Source of the DNA: JBFKAV01 sp041621405
GTDB taxonomy: Bacteria; Pseudomonadota; Alphaproteobacteria; Rhodobacterales; Rhodobacteraceae
Assembly: GCA_041621405.1 (NCBI GenBank)
Contig: JBFKAV010000112.1
Coordinates: 1-11,743 of the forward strand
DNA length: 11,743 nt
Reading direction: 5' to 3'
A program made the translations under genes and the position numbers. Below are positions 1 through 6,850 of this stretch, in pieces (position 1 is the stretch's first letter; every line of letters begins with the position of its first letter). The notes below the pieces were generated by a model. It saw only the letters and a program-made list of their open reading frames with translations. It did no database searches and had not been told where the DNA came from.

Positions 1-1242
1 GCCCTGGACGGTTGCGGCCTGGGGACCGGACGCCGCGGCTTCCGGCTCCGGGGTCGCGGGCTCCGGGGTCGCGGGCGCCGGGACCAGGGCGGCGGTTTCC
101 TCCGCGGCCTCGGGTGCCGGCGCGGGCGGGCCGTCCAGCAACAGGTAGCCGACGGCGCCGGCGATCACCGCCGTGCCGAGCAGGAGCGCGGCCGTGCCGC
201 CGAGGCCGCGGCGGGGCCGTTCGGTCGTGGTTTCGGCAGCTGGAGCCCCAGGCGCCGGGGCCGCGGCGGCCTCTGGTGCGGCCTGCTCGCGGCCGGGCAT
301 CGGCACCACCTTCAGCTCGGGCCGCGCGGCGATCCGGTCGAGCCATTCGCGGGCGCTCTGGATTCGGTCCTTCGGCAGCACGCTGACGGCGTCGTCGATC
401 GCCTCGAGAAAGCCGTCGGGGTAGCCCTCGATGCGACCGGCGAGGGGCTCGTAGGGATCCTCGCCGTTCTCGGCGATGGCGACGAGCCGGGTCTGGCTGT
501 TCGGTGGCGTCTCGCCCGAGATCAAGTGGTAGAAGCTGGCCGCGAGCGCATAGAGGTCGCTCGACGGGCTCTGCTGGGTGCCCGAGACGTAGAATTCCTG
601 CGGCGAGTAGCCGTCCTTCACCACCCTGAGCGCCGAGAGCGCCTTGCTGCCGATCCTGGTGGCCTGCTGGCGGGCGGCGCCAAAATCGATCAGCACCGGC
701 TCTCCGGCCCGGCTGATCAGGATGTTGTCGGGCGAGATGTCGCGGTGCAGCATCCCGTTGTCGTGGATGAAGGCCACGGCGCCGAGCAGCTTCTTCAGCA
801 TCATCGCGATGATCGCCGGCCTCAGGAGCAGCCGGTCGCGCTCGATGATGTCGAGCAGATCGCGTCCCTCGATGTAGTCGATCGCCATGTAGGCGGTGTC
901 GTTGTCCTCGAAGACCTGGTGCACGCCGACGATGTTGGGATGGATCAGGCGGGACAGGCTCTTGGCCTCCTGCACGAAGAGCTTCACGATCTGCGCGAAC
1001 TCGTTCTCGTGCGCCCGCGAACGCGCGGCGACCCTGCCGTAGCTGCGGCGGCAGAACGAGCCGGGGAAGCATTCCTTGATCACCACCTCGCGGCCGAGGC
1101 TGTTCTTCGCCAGGTAGGTGATGCCGAAGCCGCCGGCGTTGATGAACTTGACGATCGTGTACTGACCCTGGAGCAGCTGCGTTCCGGGCTTCAGCTCGTC
1201 GACAAATTCTCTAGGCTCTTCAGCCGTTTGTTCCATTGCCAT
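1..1242 (-). CDS. Membrane-anchored Hanks-type serine/threonine protein kinase, 3' end beyond the left edge
   Basis: The reading frame is open from the ATG at 1242 to the window edge (414 codons, no stop), so the C-terminus is missing. A protein kinase domain spans about residues 28-300: glycine-rich loop GGFGITYLA (37-45), VVIKE with the ATP-binding Lys56, catalytic HRDISPDN (166-173) and DFG (186-188). The residue two after the catalytic Asp168 is Ser170 where most Ser/Thr kinases have Lys; Asp168, Asn173 and Asp186 are kept. A Pro/Ala-rich linker follows, then one membrane helix at about 350-369, then a Pro/Ala/Glu-rich tail that would be periplasmic. The architecture resembles PknB-like sensor kinases with a cytoplasmic catalytic domain. 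A second in-frame ATG lies at 1236, and neither start has a strong Shine-Dalgarno. The gene lies downstream of the iol run but is separated by 222 bp, so a link to inositol metabolism is not shown. The kinase call is confident; its targets are unknown. Confidence 0.9.
   Translation of the reverse strand, partial: MAMEQTAEEPREFVDELKPGTQLLQGQYTIVKFINAGGFGITYLAKNSLGREVVIKECFPGSFCRRSYGRVAARSRAHENEFAQIVKLFVQEAKSLSRLIHPNIVGVHQVFEDNDTAYMAIDYIEGRDLLDIIERDRLLLRPAIIAMMLKKLLGAVAFIHDNGMLHRDISPDNILISRAGEPVLIDFGAARQQATRIGSKALSALRVVKDGYSPQEFYVSGTQQSPSSDLYALAASFYHLISGETPPNSQTRLVAIAENGEDPYEPLAGRIEGYPDGFLEAIDDAVSVLPKDRIQSAREWLDRIAARPELKVVPMPGREQAAPEAAAAPAPGAPAAETTTERPRRGLGGTAALLLGTAVIAGAVGYLLLDGPPAPAPEAAEETAALVPAPATPEPATPEPEAAASGPQAATVQG
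44..73. repeat. 15-bp tandem repeat, two perfect copies
   Basis: The unit ggctccggggtcgcg occurs twice in a row (44-58 and 59-73), with a partial third copy after it. It lies in frame in the kinase gene and encodes a repeated Pro-Glu-Pro-Ala-Thr pentapeptide in the tail beyond the membrane helix. It probably reflects slippage expansion of a low-complexity spacer. Confidence 0.75.
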
Positions 1243-1464
1243 GCGGCGGCGCCTGTGTTGATATTTTGACCCCAACGCGACTCGGCGGCGCCGAGACCTA
1301 CCATCACACCGTGGTTCTGCCAGAGCAGCGAAACAATTTATTGTTCAAATCGCGCCAACAATATGGCAGGCGCGCCATTGTCCAGAGAAGGCCAACAATC
1401 ACGCAGGCCTGACCCGCGGGTTTCCGACCGCCCGAAAAACGAGAGCAGGAAGGGTCCGGACGCG
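1243..1464. other. Intergenic region between iolB and the kinase gene
   Basis: This 222-bp gap has no credible gene and is visibly richer in A+T than its surroundings, mainly at 1330-1400. It holds a cluster of AACAAT-type words (entered separately). A possible hairpin has arms acaatatggc (1358-1367) and gccattgt (1374-1381), pairing with a 2-nt bulge. A perfect 6-bp stem, ctcggc/gccgag with a 3-nt loop, lies at 1281-1295. Neither hairpin is followed by a T-run on the minus strand, so no standard intrinsic terminator for the iol operon can be called. The kinase promoter should also lie here, but I cannot place a convincing -35/-10 pair. Confidence 0.6.
1332..1399. promoter_or_regulatory. Cluster of AACAAT repeats and palindrome, possible operator
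   Basis: AACAATTTATTGTT (1332-1345) is an inverted repeat with 6-bp arms and a 2-bp spacer. Downstream on the plus strand the 9-mer gccaacaat occurs twice in direct orientation (1354-1362 and 1391-1399), with start-to-start spacing of 37 bp. An inverted, partly matching copy (gccattgt) lies at 1374-1381 between them. Such repeats in a GC-rich background suggest a protein-binding region upstream of the kinase gene. The cognate regulator is unknown, and the AT-rich composition raises the chance of coincidental matches. Confidence 0.3.
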
Positions 1465-2277
1465 TCAGGGCGCGGCGTCGCGCTGGAAGATCCAGTCGTG
1501 ATCGGGGTGGTTCTTGAAGCGCCACTTGCGCAGCGGGCCGGCCATGACGTTGAGGTAATACATCTCGTAGCCGTAGGGCGCGCCGCAGGGGTGGTGGCCG
1601 CGGGGCACCAGCACCACGTCGTGGTTCGAAACCGCCATCGTCTCGTCGAGCGATCCGTCCTCGGTCCAGACCCGCTGGAAGCCGAAGCCCTGGGCGGGGT
1701 TCAGCCGGTGGTAGTAGGTCTCCTCGAGGTAGGTCATCTCTGGGTAGTTGTCCTCGTCGTGCCGGTGCGGCGGGTAGGAGGACCAGTTGCCCTGCGGCGT
1801 GTAGACCTCGGTGACCAGCAGGCTGTCGGCGACGTCGCGCTCTTCCATCGCGATCGGGTGGATGTAGCGGGTGTTGGCGCCCTTGCCGCGGGTCGCCTGG
1901 CCGATGCCGGCGGGGCCGATGACCTGGGCGGGGTGCTCGCCCTTGCCGGGGGCCGAGCAGACGGCGAGCGTGCAGGGCGTGGTCGCGGTGGCCGACCAGT
2001 CGGATTTCGGCGGCACGTAGACGCAGTGCGGCGGCGTGCGCTCGAACACGTCCATCCGCTCGCCGAGCTCGCCGAAGCTTTTCTCGCCTGCGCCGATCTC
2101 GGCCTTGCCCTCGACGAGGACCAGGATCACCTCGGTCGCGCCGGTGGGCTCGGCCACGGTCTCGCCCTTGGCGAGCCGGTAAAGGCCGAAGCCGACATAG
2201 CGCCAGCCTGCGTTCTGAGGCGTGATGTCGTGGACCTTGCCGGTCTGGCACTTGGCTCTTCTCAGAAGCGCGCTCAT
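1465..2277 (-). CDS. iolB: 5-deoxy-glucuronate isomerase IolB
   Basis: IolB converts 5-deoxy-D-glucuronate to 5-dehydro-2-deoxy-D-gluconate, the step after ring opening in the cytoplasmic myo-inositol pathway. The product has 270 residues, the usual IolB length, and is a two-part cupin. The metal-site region shows HRHDEDNYPE (171-180), followed by the ETYYHRLNP segment and GHHP (227-230), all typical of the family. The C-terminal stretch NHPDHDWIF is also characteristic. The ATG at 2277 is chosen because GGAGG (2286-2290) lies about 8 nt upstream; the same frame stays open further upstream only as a GC-driven artefact. The gene starts 14 bp after the dioxygenase stop and is the last gene of the run. 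No odd residues were noticed. Confidence 0.96.
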   Translation of the reverse strand: MSALLRRAKCQTGKVHDITPQNAGWRYVGFGLYRLAKGETVAEPTGATEVILVLVEGKAEIGAGEKSFGELGERMDVFERTPPHCVYVPPKSDWSATATTPCTLAVCSAPGKGEHPAQVIGPAGIGQATRGKGANTRYIHPIAMEERDVADSLLVTEVYTPQGNWSSYPPHRHDEDNYPEMTYLEETYYHRLNPAQGFGFQRVWTEDGSLDETMAVSNHDVVLVPRGHHPCGAPYGYEMYYLNVMAGPLRKWRFKNHPDHDWIFQRDAAP

Positions 2278-2291
2278 CGTGTCGTCCTCCG

Positions 2292-3458
2292 TCAGGGGCG
2301 GCGGCGGGCCGACTGCGCGGCGAGCGCGTCGGCGAACGCCTCGGGAGTCATACCCTCGCTGAGCGCCCGGTGGAACAGCGCTGCCTGGGTTTCTGGCGCA
2401 AGCCCGCCGACCGGCGGATCGCTGTCGAGATTGGTGGGGAAGGAATAGCCCTCGGCGGCCGACGCGATCGCCGCCGCCGCAGCGGAGGGGGAGAGCCGGC
2501 CCTCGGCGGTCAGCCGCTGCACCGAGGTGTAAAGTCGCCGGCACATGCCCTCGCGGTCGACGCTCTCCATCGCCCGGCCGAAGGCCGAGGAGACCTGCAA
2601 GAGGTTCGCCATCCGCTCGATGCCCTCGCTTCGGTTGTCGCCGGCGGCGTGGAACAGGGCGGGGTTGAAGAAGATCGCGTCGCCCTTGGCCAGCGGCAGT
2701 TGGACGTGGTGGGCCTCGAAATGGGCGCGGAAATCTTCGCGCCGGTAGGACATGTAGCCCGGCCGGTAGAGCTGCGAGAAGGGCAGGAGCTTGGTCGGTC
2801 CGCTCTCGATGGGCATGTCGCAATGGGCGACCGCACCCTGCAGCGTCATCACCGCCGAGAGGTCGTGGGCATGGGCCGGGAAGCGGGCGGCGACGTCGGC
2901 GGTCTGGAAGCCGAGGTGGTAGTCGCGGTGCGCCTCCTGCGCCTTGCCGCCCGGGTGCACGAGGTTGACTTGCGCCGTCATCTGGTAGGCCGGGCCGAGC
3001 CAGGCCTCGCAGACGGCGGCGATCACCTCGTTGCCGAAATAGAGCGCAAACACCTCCGGGTCCTCCTCGCAGAGTTTCTGCAGCGAGTTCCAGACCCGGT
3101 CGTTGGTGCCGGCGGCGCCGAAGTGGTCGCCCTTGCCGCCCGAGCCCGCCTTCTCGCGGGCGATGATGCGCTGGTAGATCTCGGTCGCGGCGTCGAGCGG
3201 GGAGTGATCGGGGACGGCGCCCTTCAGCGCCAGCACGCCGGCCGACTGGCCGAGCACCCAGGCCCATTCGCCGAGCACAGCGCGGCGCCGGTCCGGGTCG
3301 GCGAGTAGCGGGCGGATTGTCGCCGAATCGTAGATCGGCACGTTCTTCACCACCTCCCGAGTGAAGGCGAGCGCCGCCGGATCGAGGCCTTGCGCGGTGA
3401 GACGGGCGAACTCGCCGAGCTCGCAGGCCTCGAGGTCGAAGAAGGCCACCTGGGTCAT
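2292..3458 (-). CDS. PhyH (phytanoyl-CoA dioxygenase)-like Fe(II)/2-oxoglutarate oxygenase
   Basis: The 388-residue product looks like a phytanoyl-CoA dioxygenase-family protein, which hydroxylates a substrate using O2, Fe(II) and 2-oxoglutarate. The visible metal triad is His177-x-Asp179 in AHRDYH and His270 in NPALFHAAGDNRS. Arg276 or Arg282 is a candidate for binding the 2-oxoglutarate carboxylate. The segment between carries the expected core strands and a 'GPTKLLPFSQ' stretch, like the GP-T-LPGSH region of the family. The N-terminal 110 residues are less typical. The gene overlaps the membrane miniprotein by 4 bp (ATGA at 3455-3458) and is followed by iolB after 14 bp. GGAGG lies about 8 nt before the ATG. 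The substrate is unknown. By context it could be an inositol derivative such as an O-methyl inositol, but that is inference. True fatty acyl-CoA oxidation seems unlikely from context. Confidence 0.85.
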   Translation of the reverse strand: MTQVAFFDLEACELGEFARLTAQGLDPAALAFTREVVKNVPIYDSATIRPLLADPDRRRAVLGEWAWVLGQSAGVLALKGAVPDHSPLDAATEIYQRIIAREKAGSGGKGDHFGAAGTNDRVWNSLQKLCEEDPEVFALYFGNEVIAAVCEAWLGPAYQMTAQVNLVHPGGKAQEAHRDYHLGFQTADVAARFPAHAHDLSAVMTLQGAVAHCDMPIESGPTKLLPFSQLYRPGYMSYRREDFRAHFEAHHVQLPLAKGDAIFFNPALFHAAGDNRSEGIERMANLLQVSSAFGRAMESVDREGMCRRLYTSVQRLTAEGRLSPSAAAAAIASAAEGYSFPTNLDSDPPVGGLAPETQAALFHRALSEGMTPEAFADALAAQSARRRP

Positions 3459-3664
3459 CGCTCGTCCTCCCTGTCGGATGGCGCGTCGCCGCCGGCGACG
3501 AAGAATTCGTAGACCGCCCAGAGACCGAGGGCGCCGAAGAGGATGCCCCAGAAGGGCGCGCCCGAGGCGAACTCGAAAAGCGCCCAGCCTAGGCAGACCG
3601 CCACGACGGCGACCCGTCGCCAGAGCGGTCGGAAGAACGGGTGGCGGGCGTCGATGAACTTCAT
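3455..3664 (-). CDS. Small two-helix inner-membrane protein
   Basis: This 69-residue protein opens with a basic, aromatic segment (MKFIDARHPFFRPLWRR). Two hydrophobic helices follow at about 18-33 and 36-56 with a short SGAPFWG turn, and it ends in a charged tail (DAPSDREDER). It resembles short alphaproteobacterial membrane proteins annotated as DUF3329 or hypothetical, but I recall this only loosely. The positive N-terminus suggests that both ends face the cytoplasm. I chose ATG 3664; an in-frame GTG at 3670 would add two residues. A GAGGG (3675-3679) is 10 nt from the ATG and 4 nt from the GTG, so the start is not settled. The gene sits 13 bp after iolE and overlaps the dioxygenase by 4 bp, so it is probably co-translated with it. 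Function is unknown. Confidence 0.75.
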   Translation of the reverse strand: MKFIDARHPFFRPLWRRVAVVAVCLGWALFEFASGAPFWGILFGALGLWAVYEFFVAGGDAPSDREDER

Positions 3665-3677
3665 GGCCACGCTGCCC

Positions 3678-4583
3678 TCAAGCCCGGCCGGCGATCGCCA
3701 GGCCGGCCTTGCGACAGACCTTCACGATATGGTCGTAGCCTGTCTTCGAGTATTCGTAGGGCGGCGCCTTGGCCGGGTCCTGCTCGGCCTCGACGACGAT
3801 CCAGCCAGAGTAGTCCATCCGCTTCAGCCGGTCGGCAACCGACTGGAAGTCGATGCAGCCGTCGCCCGGCACGGTGAAGGCGCCGTCGATCACCGCCTGA
3901 AGGAAGCTCTTGCGGGTCTCGCGAACGTCGCGGACCACGTCGGGGCGCACGTCCTTGAAGTGCACGTGCAGCACCCGCTCGCCCCAGCGCTCGAGCACGC
4001 CGAGGACATCGGCGCCGCCGAAGAGCAGGTGGCCGGTGTCGTAGAGCAGGTGAAGCTCCGGAGCGGAGGCCTCCATCAGCCAGTCGATGTCGTCGCCGTC
4101 CTCGATGAACGACCCCATGTGGTGGTGGTAGGCGAGCGGCATGCCGCGACCAGCCATCCACGTGGCGAGCTCGCTGAGCTTCTTCGCATAGGCGTGGACC
4201 TCGTCGCGGGAAAGCTTCGGCCGGTCGTTGACCGGCGTGTCGATGTCGCCCTGCACGGTGTTCGAGCATTCCGCGTAGACCAGGCAGGGCGAGCCGAGCG
4301 CGACGAACTGGTCGACCTGCTGGCTGACGGCGGCGATCTCGTCCTTCACCGAGCGCGCGAGGAGCTGGCCCGAGCACCAGCCGCCGCAGAGCGCGAGGTC
4401 GTACTTGTCGAGGTAGGCGCGCAGGCCCTCGGTGTCGGCCGGCATCCGGCGGCCGCGCTCGACCCCGGTATAGCCGATCTCGCGCGCCTCCTTCAGCGCC
4501 TGCTCCATCGAATAGGCGGCGGTCAGGTCCGGCAGGTCGTCGTTCTGCCACGCGATCGGGGAAATCCCTACCTGGATGCTCAC
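3678..4583 (-). CDS. iolE: myo-Inosose-2 dehydratase IolE
   Basis: IolE dehydrates scyllo-inosose (2-keto-myo-inositol) to 3D-(3,5/4)-trihydroxycyclohexane-1,2-dione, the second step of inositol catabolism. The 301-residue product is a sugar-isomerase-like TIM barrel of the xylose isomerase/AP endonuclease 2 superfamily. It shows the IolE N-terminus GISPIAWQNDD (6-16), YHHHMG (152-157), DTGH (182-185), HVHFKD (206-211) and a C-terminal EAEQDP (265-270), with Glu and His residues in the usual metal-site positions. The start is GTG (4583), preceded by AAGAAGGGCG about 8-10 nt upstream; no earlier start fits, since iolD ends only 15 bp before. It lies between iolD and the membrane miniprotein in one run. 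The call is firm. Confidence 0.95.
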   Translation of the reverse strand: MSIQVGISPIAWQNDDLPDLTAAYSMEQALKEAREIGYTGVERGRRMPADTEGLRAYLDKYDLALCGGWCSGQLLARSVKDEIAAVSQQVDQFVALGSPCLVYAECSNTVQGDIDTPVNDRPKLSRDEVHAYAKKLSELATWMAGRGMPLAYHHHMGSFIEDGDDIDWLMEASAPELHLLYDTGHLLFGGADVLGVLERWGERVLHVHFKDVRPDVVRDVRETRKSFLQAVIDGAFTVPGDGCIDFQSVADRLKRMDYSGWIVVEAEQDPAKAPPYEYSKTGYDHIVKVCRKAGLAIAGRA

Positions 4584-4598
4584 ACTTGTCGCCCTTCT

Positions 4599-6428
4599 TC
4601 AGACCGCGCGCTGCGTCTTGCGGTTTTCCTGGTACCTGGCGCGGGCGGCCTTGACCTCCTTGCGGCCTGAGACCTCGGGCACCGCCACCTCCCACCAGGT
4701 GCCGCCGTGGGGCGTCGAGGGATAGGGGTCGGTGTCGATCACCACGACGAAGGGGCCCCTGGCCTTCTTGGCCTTTGCCAGGGCTGCCTCGAGCTCGCCG
4801 ATGTTGGCCGCCTTCACCGCCTCGGCCCCGAGGCTCGCGGCGTGGGCCACGAAGTCGATGTGGGAGGGATTCACGTGGGTGGCGTGGTCGAGGAGGTTGT
4901 TGAACTCCGCCCCGCCGGTGCCCTTCTGCAGGCGGTTGATGCAGCCGAAGCCGCGGTTGTCGGTGATCACCACGGTGATCTTCACCCCCATCATCGCCGC
5001 AGTGGCGAGCTCGGAGTTCATCATCAGGTAGGAGCCGTCGCCCACCGTGCAGACCACGTCGCGCTTGGGCTCGGCCATCTTGATGCCGATGGCGCCGGCG
5101 ATTTCGTAGCCCATGCAGCTGAATCCGTACTCCATGTGGTAGGAGCCGGGCTTGCCCGCCTTCCAGAGCTTGTGCAGCTCGCCCGGCATGGTGCCGGCGG
5201 CGCACATGACCACGGTATCGGGGCCGGCGGCGCGCTGCACGGCGCCGACCACCTGCATGTCGGTCGGAAGCTCGTTGCCCTTCTTCGGCGCAGCGGTCAG
5301 CGGATCGACCTTGGCGAACCAGTCCTTCTTGAGCTTCTCCGGCGGCGCCTTGGCCTGGTGCTTGCCGAGCGTGGCGGTCAGCTCGCCAAGCGCCACCTTC
5401 GCGTCGGCCTGCAGCGGGATCGCCCCGTGCTTCACCGCGTCGTAGGCGGCGACGTTGATCGAGACGAGCTGGCGCTTGGGGTTCTTGAAGAGACTCCGGG
5501 AGCCGGTGGTGAAGTCCTGGAACCGAGTGCCGAGACCGATCACCAGATCGGCGGTCTCGCAGACCGCGTTGGCCGAGGCGGCGCCGGTGACGCCCACGGG
5601 CCCGAGGTTCAGCGCGTGATCCCAGGGCAGGGCGGACTTGCCGGCCTGGGTTTCGACGACCGGGATCCGGTGTGCCTCGACGAAGCGCTTCAGCGCCTCG
5701 CAGGCGCCGGAATAATGGGTGCCGCCGCCGGCGACGATCACCGGCGCCTTGGCCTTCCGGATCGCATTTGCGACGGCAGCGAGTTCGTCCTCGTCGGGGC
5801 GGATGCGGCGCTGGCGCCAGACCTTGGGCTCGAAGAAGCTTTCGGGGTAGTCGAAGGCCTCGGCCTGCACGTCCTGGCAGAAGGCGAGCGTGACCGGGCC
5901 GCAGTCGGCTGGATCGGTCATCGTGGCCATGGCGCGGGGCAGCGCAGTCAGGAGCTGCTCGGGCCGGGTGATGCGGTCGAAGTATCGGCTGACGGGCCTG
6001 AAGCAGTCGTTGGCCGAGACCGTGCCGTCGTTGAAATCCTCGACCTGCTGCAGCACCGGGTCGGGGCCGCGGTGCGCGAAGACGTCGCCGGGCAGGAACA
6101 GGACCGGCAGGCGGTTCACATGCGCCAGCGCCGCGGCGGTGACCATGTTGGTCGCGCCCGGGCCGATCGAGGACGTGACCGCCATGGCGCGGCGGCGCCT
6201 GAGCTGCTTGGCATAGGCGATGGCGGCGTGGGCCATCGACTGCTCGTTGTGGCCTCGGTAGGTGGGCAGCGCCTTGCGCTCGGCGTAAAGCGCCTCGCCG
6301 AGGCCCGCCACGTTGCCGTGGCCGAAGATCGCCCAGGTCCCGGCGATGAAGGGGTGGCCCTCCTCGGTCTTCTGCTGGATGAGCCAGCGCACCAGCGCCT
6401 GGGCGGCGGTCAGTCGGATCGTGGTCAT
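4599..6428 (-). CDS. iolD: 3D-(3,5/4)-trihydroxycyclohexane-1,2-dione hydrolase IolD
   Basis: IolD is a thiamine diphosphate enzyme that hydrolyses the cyclic diketone made by IolE and opens the inositol ring to 5-deoxy-D-glucuronate. The 609-residue product has the three domains of the acetolactate synthase-like family. The N-terminal Pyr domain carries the activating Glu62 in GHNEQ and the SSIGPGATN loop (86-94). The central domain lies at about 210-350. The C-terminal PP domain carries the ThDP/Mg motif starting at GDGS (463-466) and ending at DN (490-491). The end region TPHGGTWWEVAVPEVS is typical of IolD rather than of acetolactate synthase. The ATG at 6428 overlaps the OsmC-family stop as ATGA, with GGGAG 7 nt upstream. 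iolE follows after 15 bp. Confidence 0.97.
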   Translation of the reverse strand: MTTIRLTAAQALVRWLIQQKTEEGHPFIAGTWAIFGHGNVAGLGEALYAERKALPTYRGHNEQSMAHAAIAYAKQLRRRRAMAVTSSIGPGATNMVTAAALAHVNRLPVLFLPGDVFAHRGPDPVLQQVEDFNDGTVSANDCFRPVSRYFDRITRPEQLLTALPRAMATMTDPADCGPVTLAFCQDVQAEAFDYPESFFEPKVWRQRRIRPDEDELAAVANAIRKAKAPVIVAGGGTHYSGACEALKRFVEAHRIPVVETQAGKSALPWDHALNLGPVGVTGAASANAVCETADLVIGLGTRFQDFTTGSRSLFKNPKRQLVSINVAAYDAVKHGAIPLQADAKVALGELTATLGKHQAKAPPEKLKKDWFAKVDPLTAAPKKGNELPTDMQVVGAVQRAAGPDTVVMCAAGTMPGELHKLWKAGKPGSYHMEYGFSCMGYEIAGAIGIKMAEPKRDVVCTVGDGSYLMMNSELATAAMMGVKITVVITDNRGFGCINRLQKGTGGAEFNNLLDHATHVNPSHIDFVAHAASLGAEAVKAANIGELEAALAKAKKARGPFVVVIDTDPYPSTPHGGTWWEVAVPEVSGRKEVKAARARYQENRKTQRAV

Positions 6429-6850
6429 CTCTTGGCTCCCGTTGGCCTGCGTTCGAAGTTGACGGGGAACGCGTTCATGAGCGAGTTGGCAATCGTGCTG
6501 CCCTCGCTGGCAGCCTCGAAGACCTGCGCGAGTTCGGCATCCGTGGCCCCCGAAAGGCTCGCTGCAAGGCGCGCGCGCACCACGCGCGGCGGCGTTCCGG
6601 CCAGCTCGATCTCGGCGTCGACGGCGTCTACGCGGGCCGCGACGCCGGTGGCTTCGGCGGCATAGTGAAGGTCGTTCCAGAAGCAGCCGCCGAGGGCCGA
6701 AGCCAGGAGTTGGCCGCCGTTGAAACCGAGGCCGGTGCCTCCGGCCTTGCCCTCGGGGCGGTCGGCGATCAGGCTCCTTGCGCCGGCCCGGCCGAGGCCG
6801 GCGCCGGTGCCTGCGACCGGGCCGAAGGTGATGGCGATGTGCTGGGTCAT
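6425..6850 (-). CDS. OsmC-family protein with a single cysteine
   Basis: This 141-residue OsmC-like protein has the central helix motif FNGGQLLASALGGCFWNDL, with Cys56 at the position of the peroxidatic cysteine of OsmC/Ohr thiol peroxidases. Those enzymes reduce organic or fatty-acid hydroperoxides with a second, resolving cysteine. Here Cys56 is the only cysteine: the C-terminal segment SEGSTIANS (116-124) has Ser118 where relatives usually have Cys. It may therefore not be a classical peroxidase. The gene is joined by 4-bp ATGA overlaps on both sides, to iolC (6847-6850) and to iolD (6425-6428), so it is translated with the pathway enzymes. A GGGGAG lies about 9 nt before ATG 6850; the frame is open upstream but inside iolC. 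The family call is good and the biochemical role is unknown. Confidence 0.87.
   Translation of the reverse strand: MTQHIAITFGPVAGTGAGLGRAGARSLIADRPEGKAGGTGLGFNGGQLLASALGGCFWNDLHYAAEATGVAARVDAVDAEIELAGTPPRVVRARLAASLSGATDAELAQVFEAASEGSTIANSLMNAFPVNFERRPTGAKR

Noticed and set aside
526..1269. 247-codon plus-strand frame opposite the kinase gene
   Set aside because: The minus-strand frame has all the kinase motifs; the plus frame has none that I recognise.
1412..1421. acccgcgggt palindrome as the iol terminator
   Set aside because: It has no loop and is not followed by a T-run on the minus strand. The nearby A-run is on the wrong side for a minus-strand transcript.
1465..3267. 600-codon minus-strand frame that seems to fuse an unknown domain to IolB
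   Set aside because: The upstream part is an out-of-frame reading of the dioxygenase gene that happens to lack stops. IolB has its own ATG and GGAGG at 2277-2290.
4707..6665. 652-codon open frame on the plus strand opposite iolD
   Set aside because: It is antisense to a clear iolD, its translation is low-complexity His/Gly/Val/Leu-rich sequence with no recognisable domain, and such frames are expected in GC-rich DNA.
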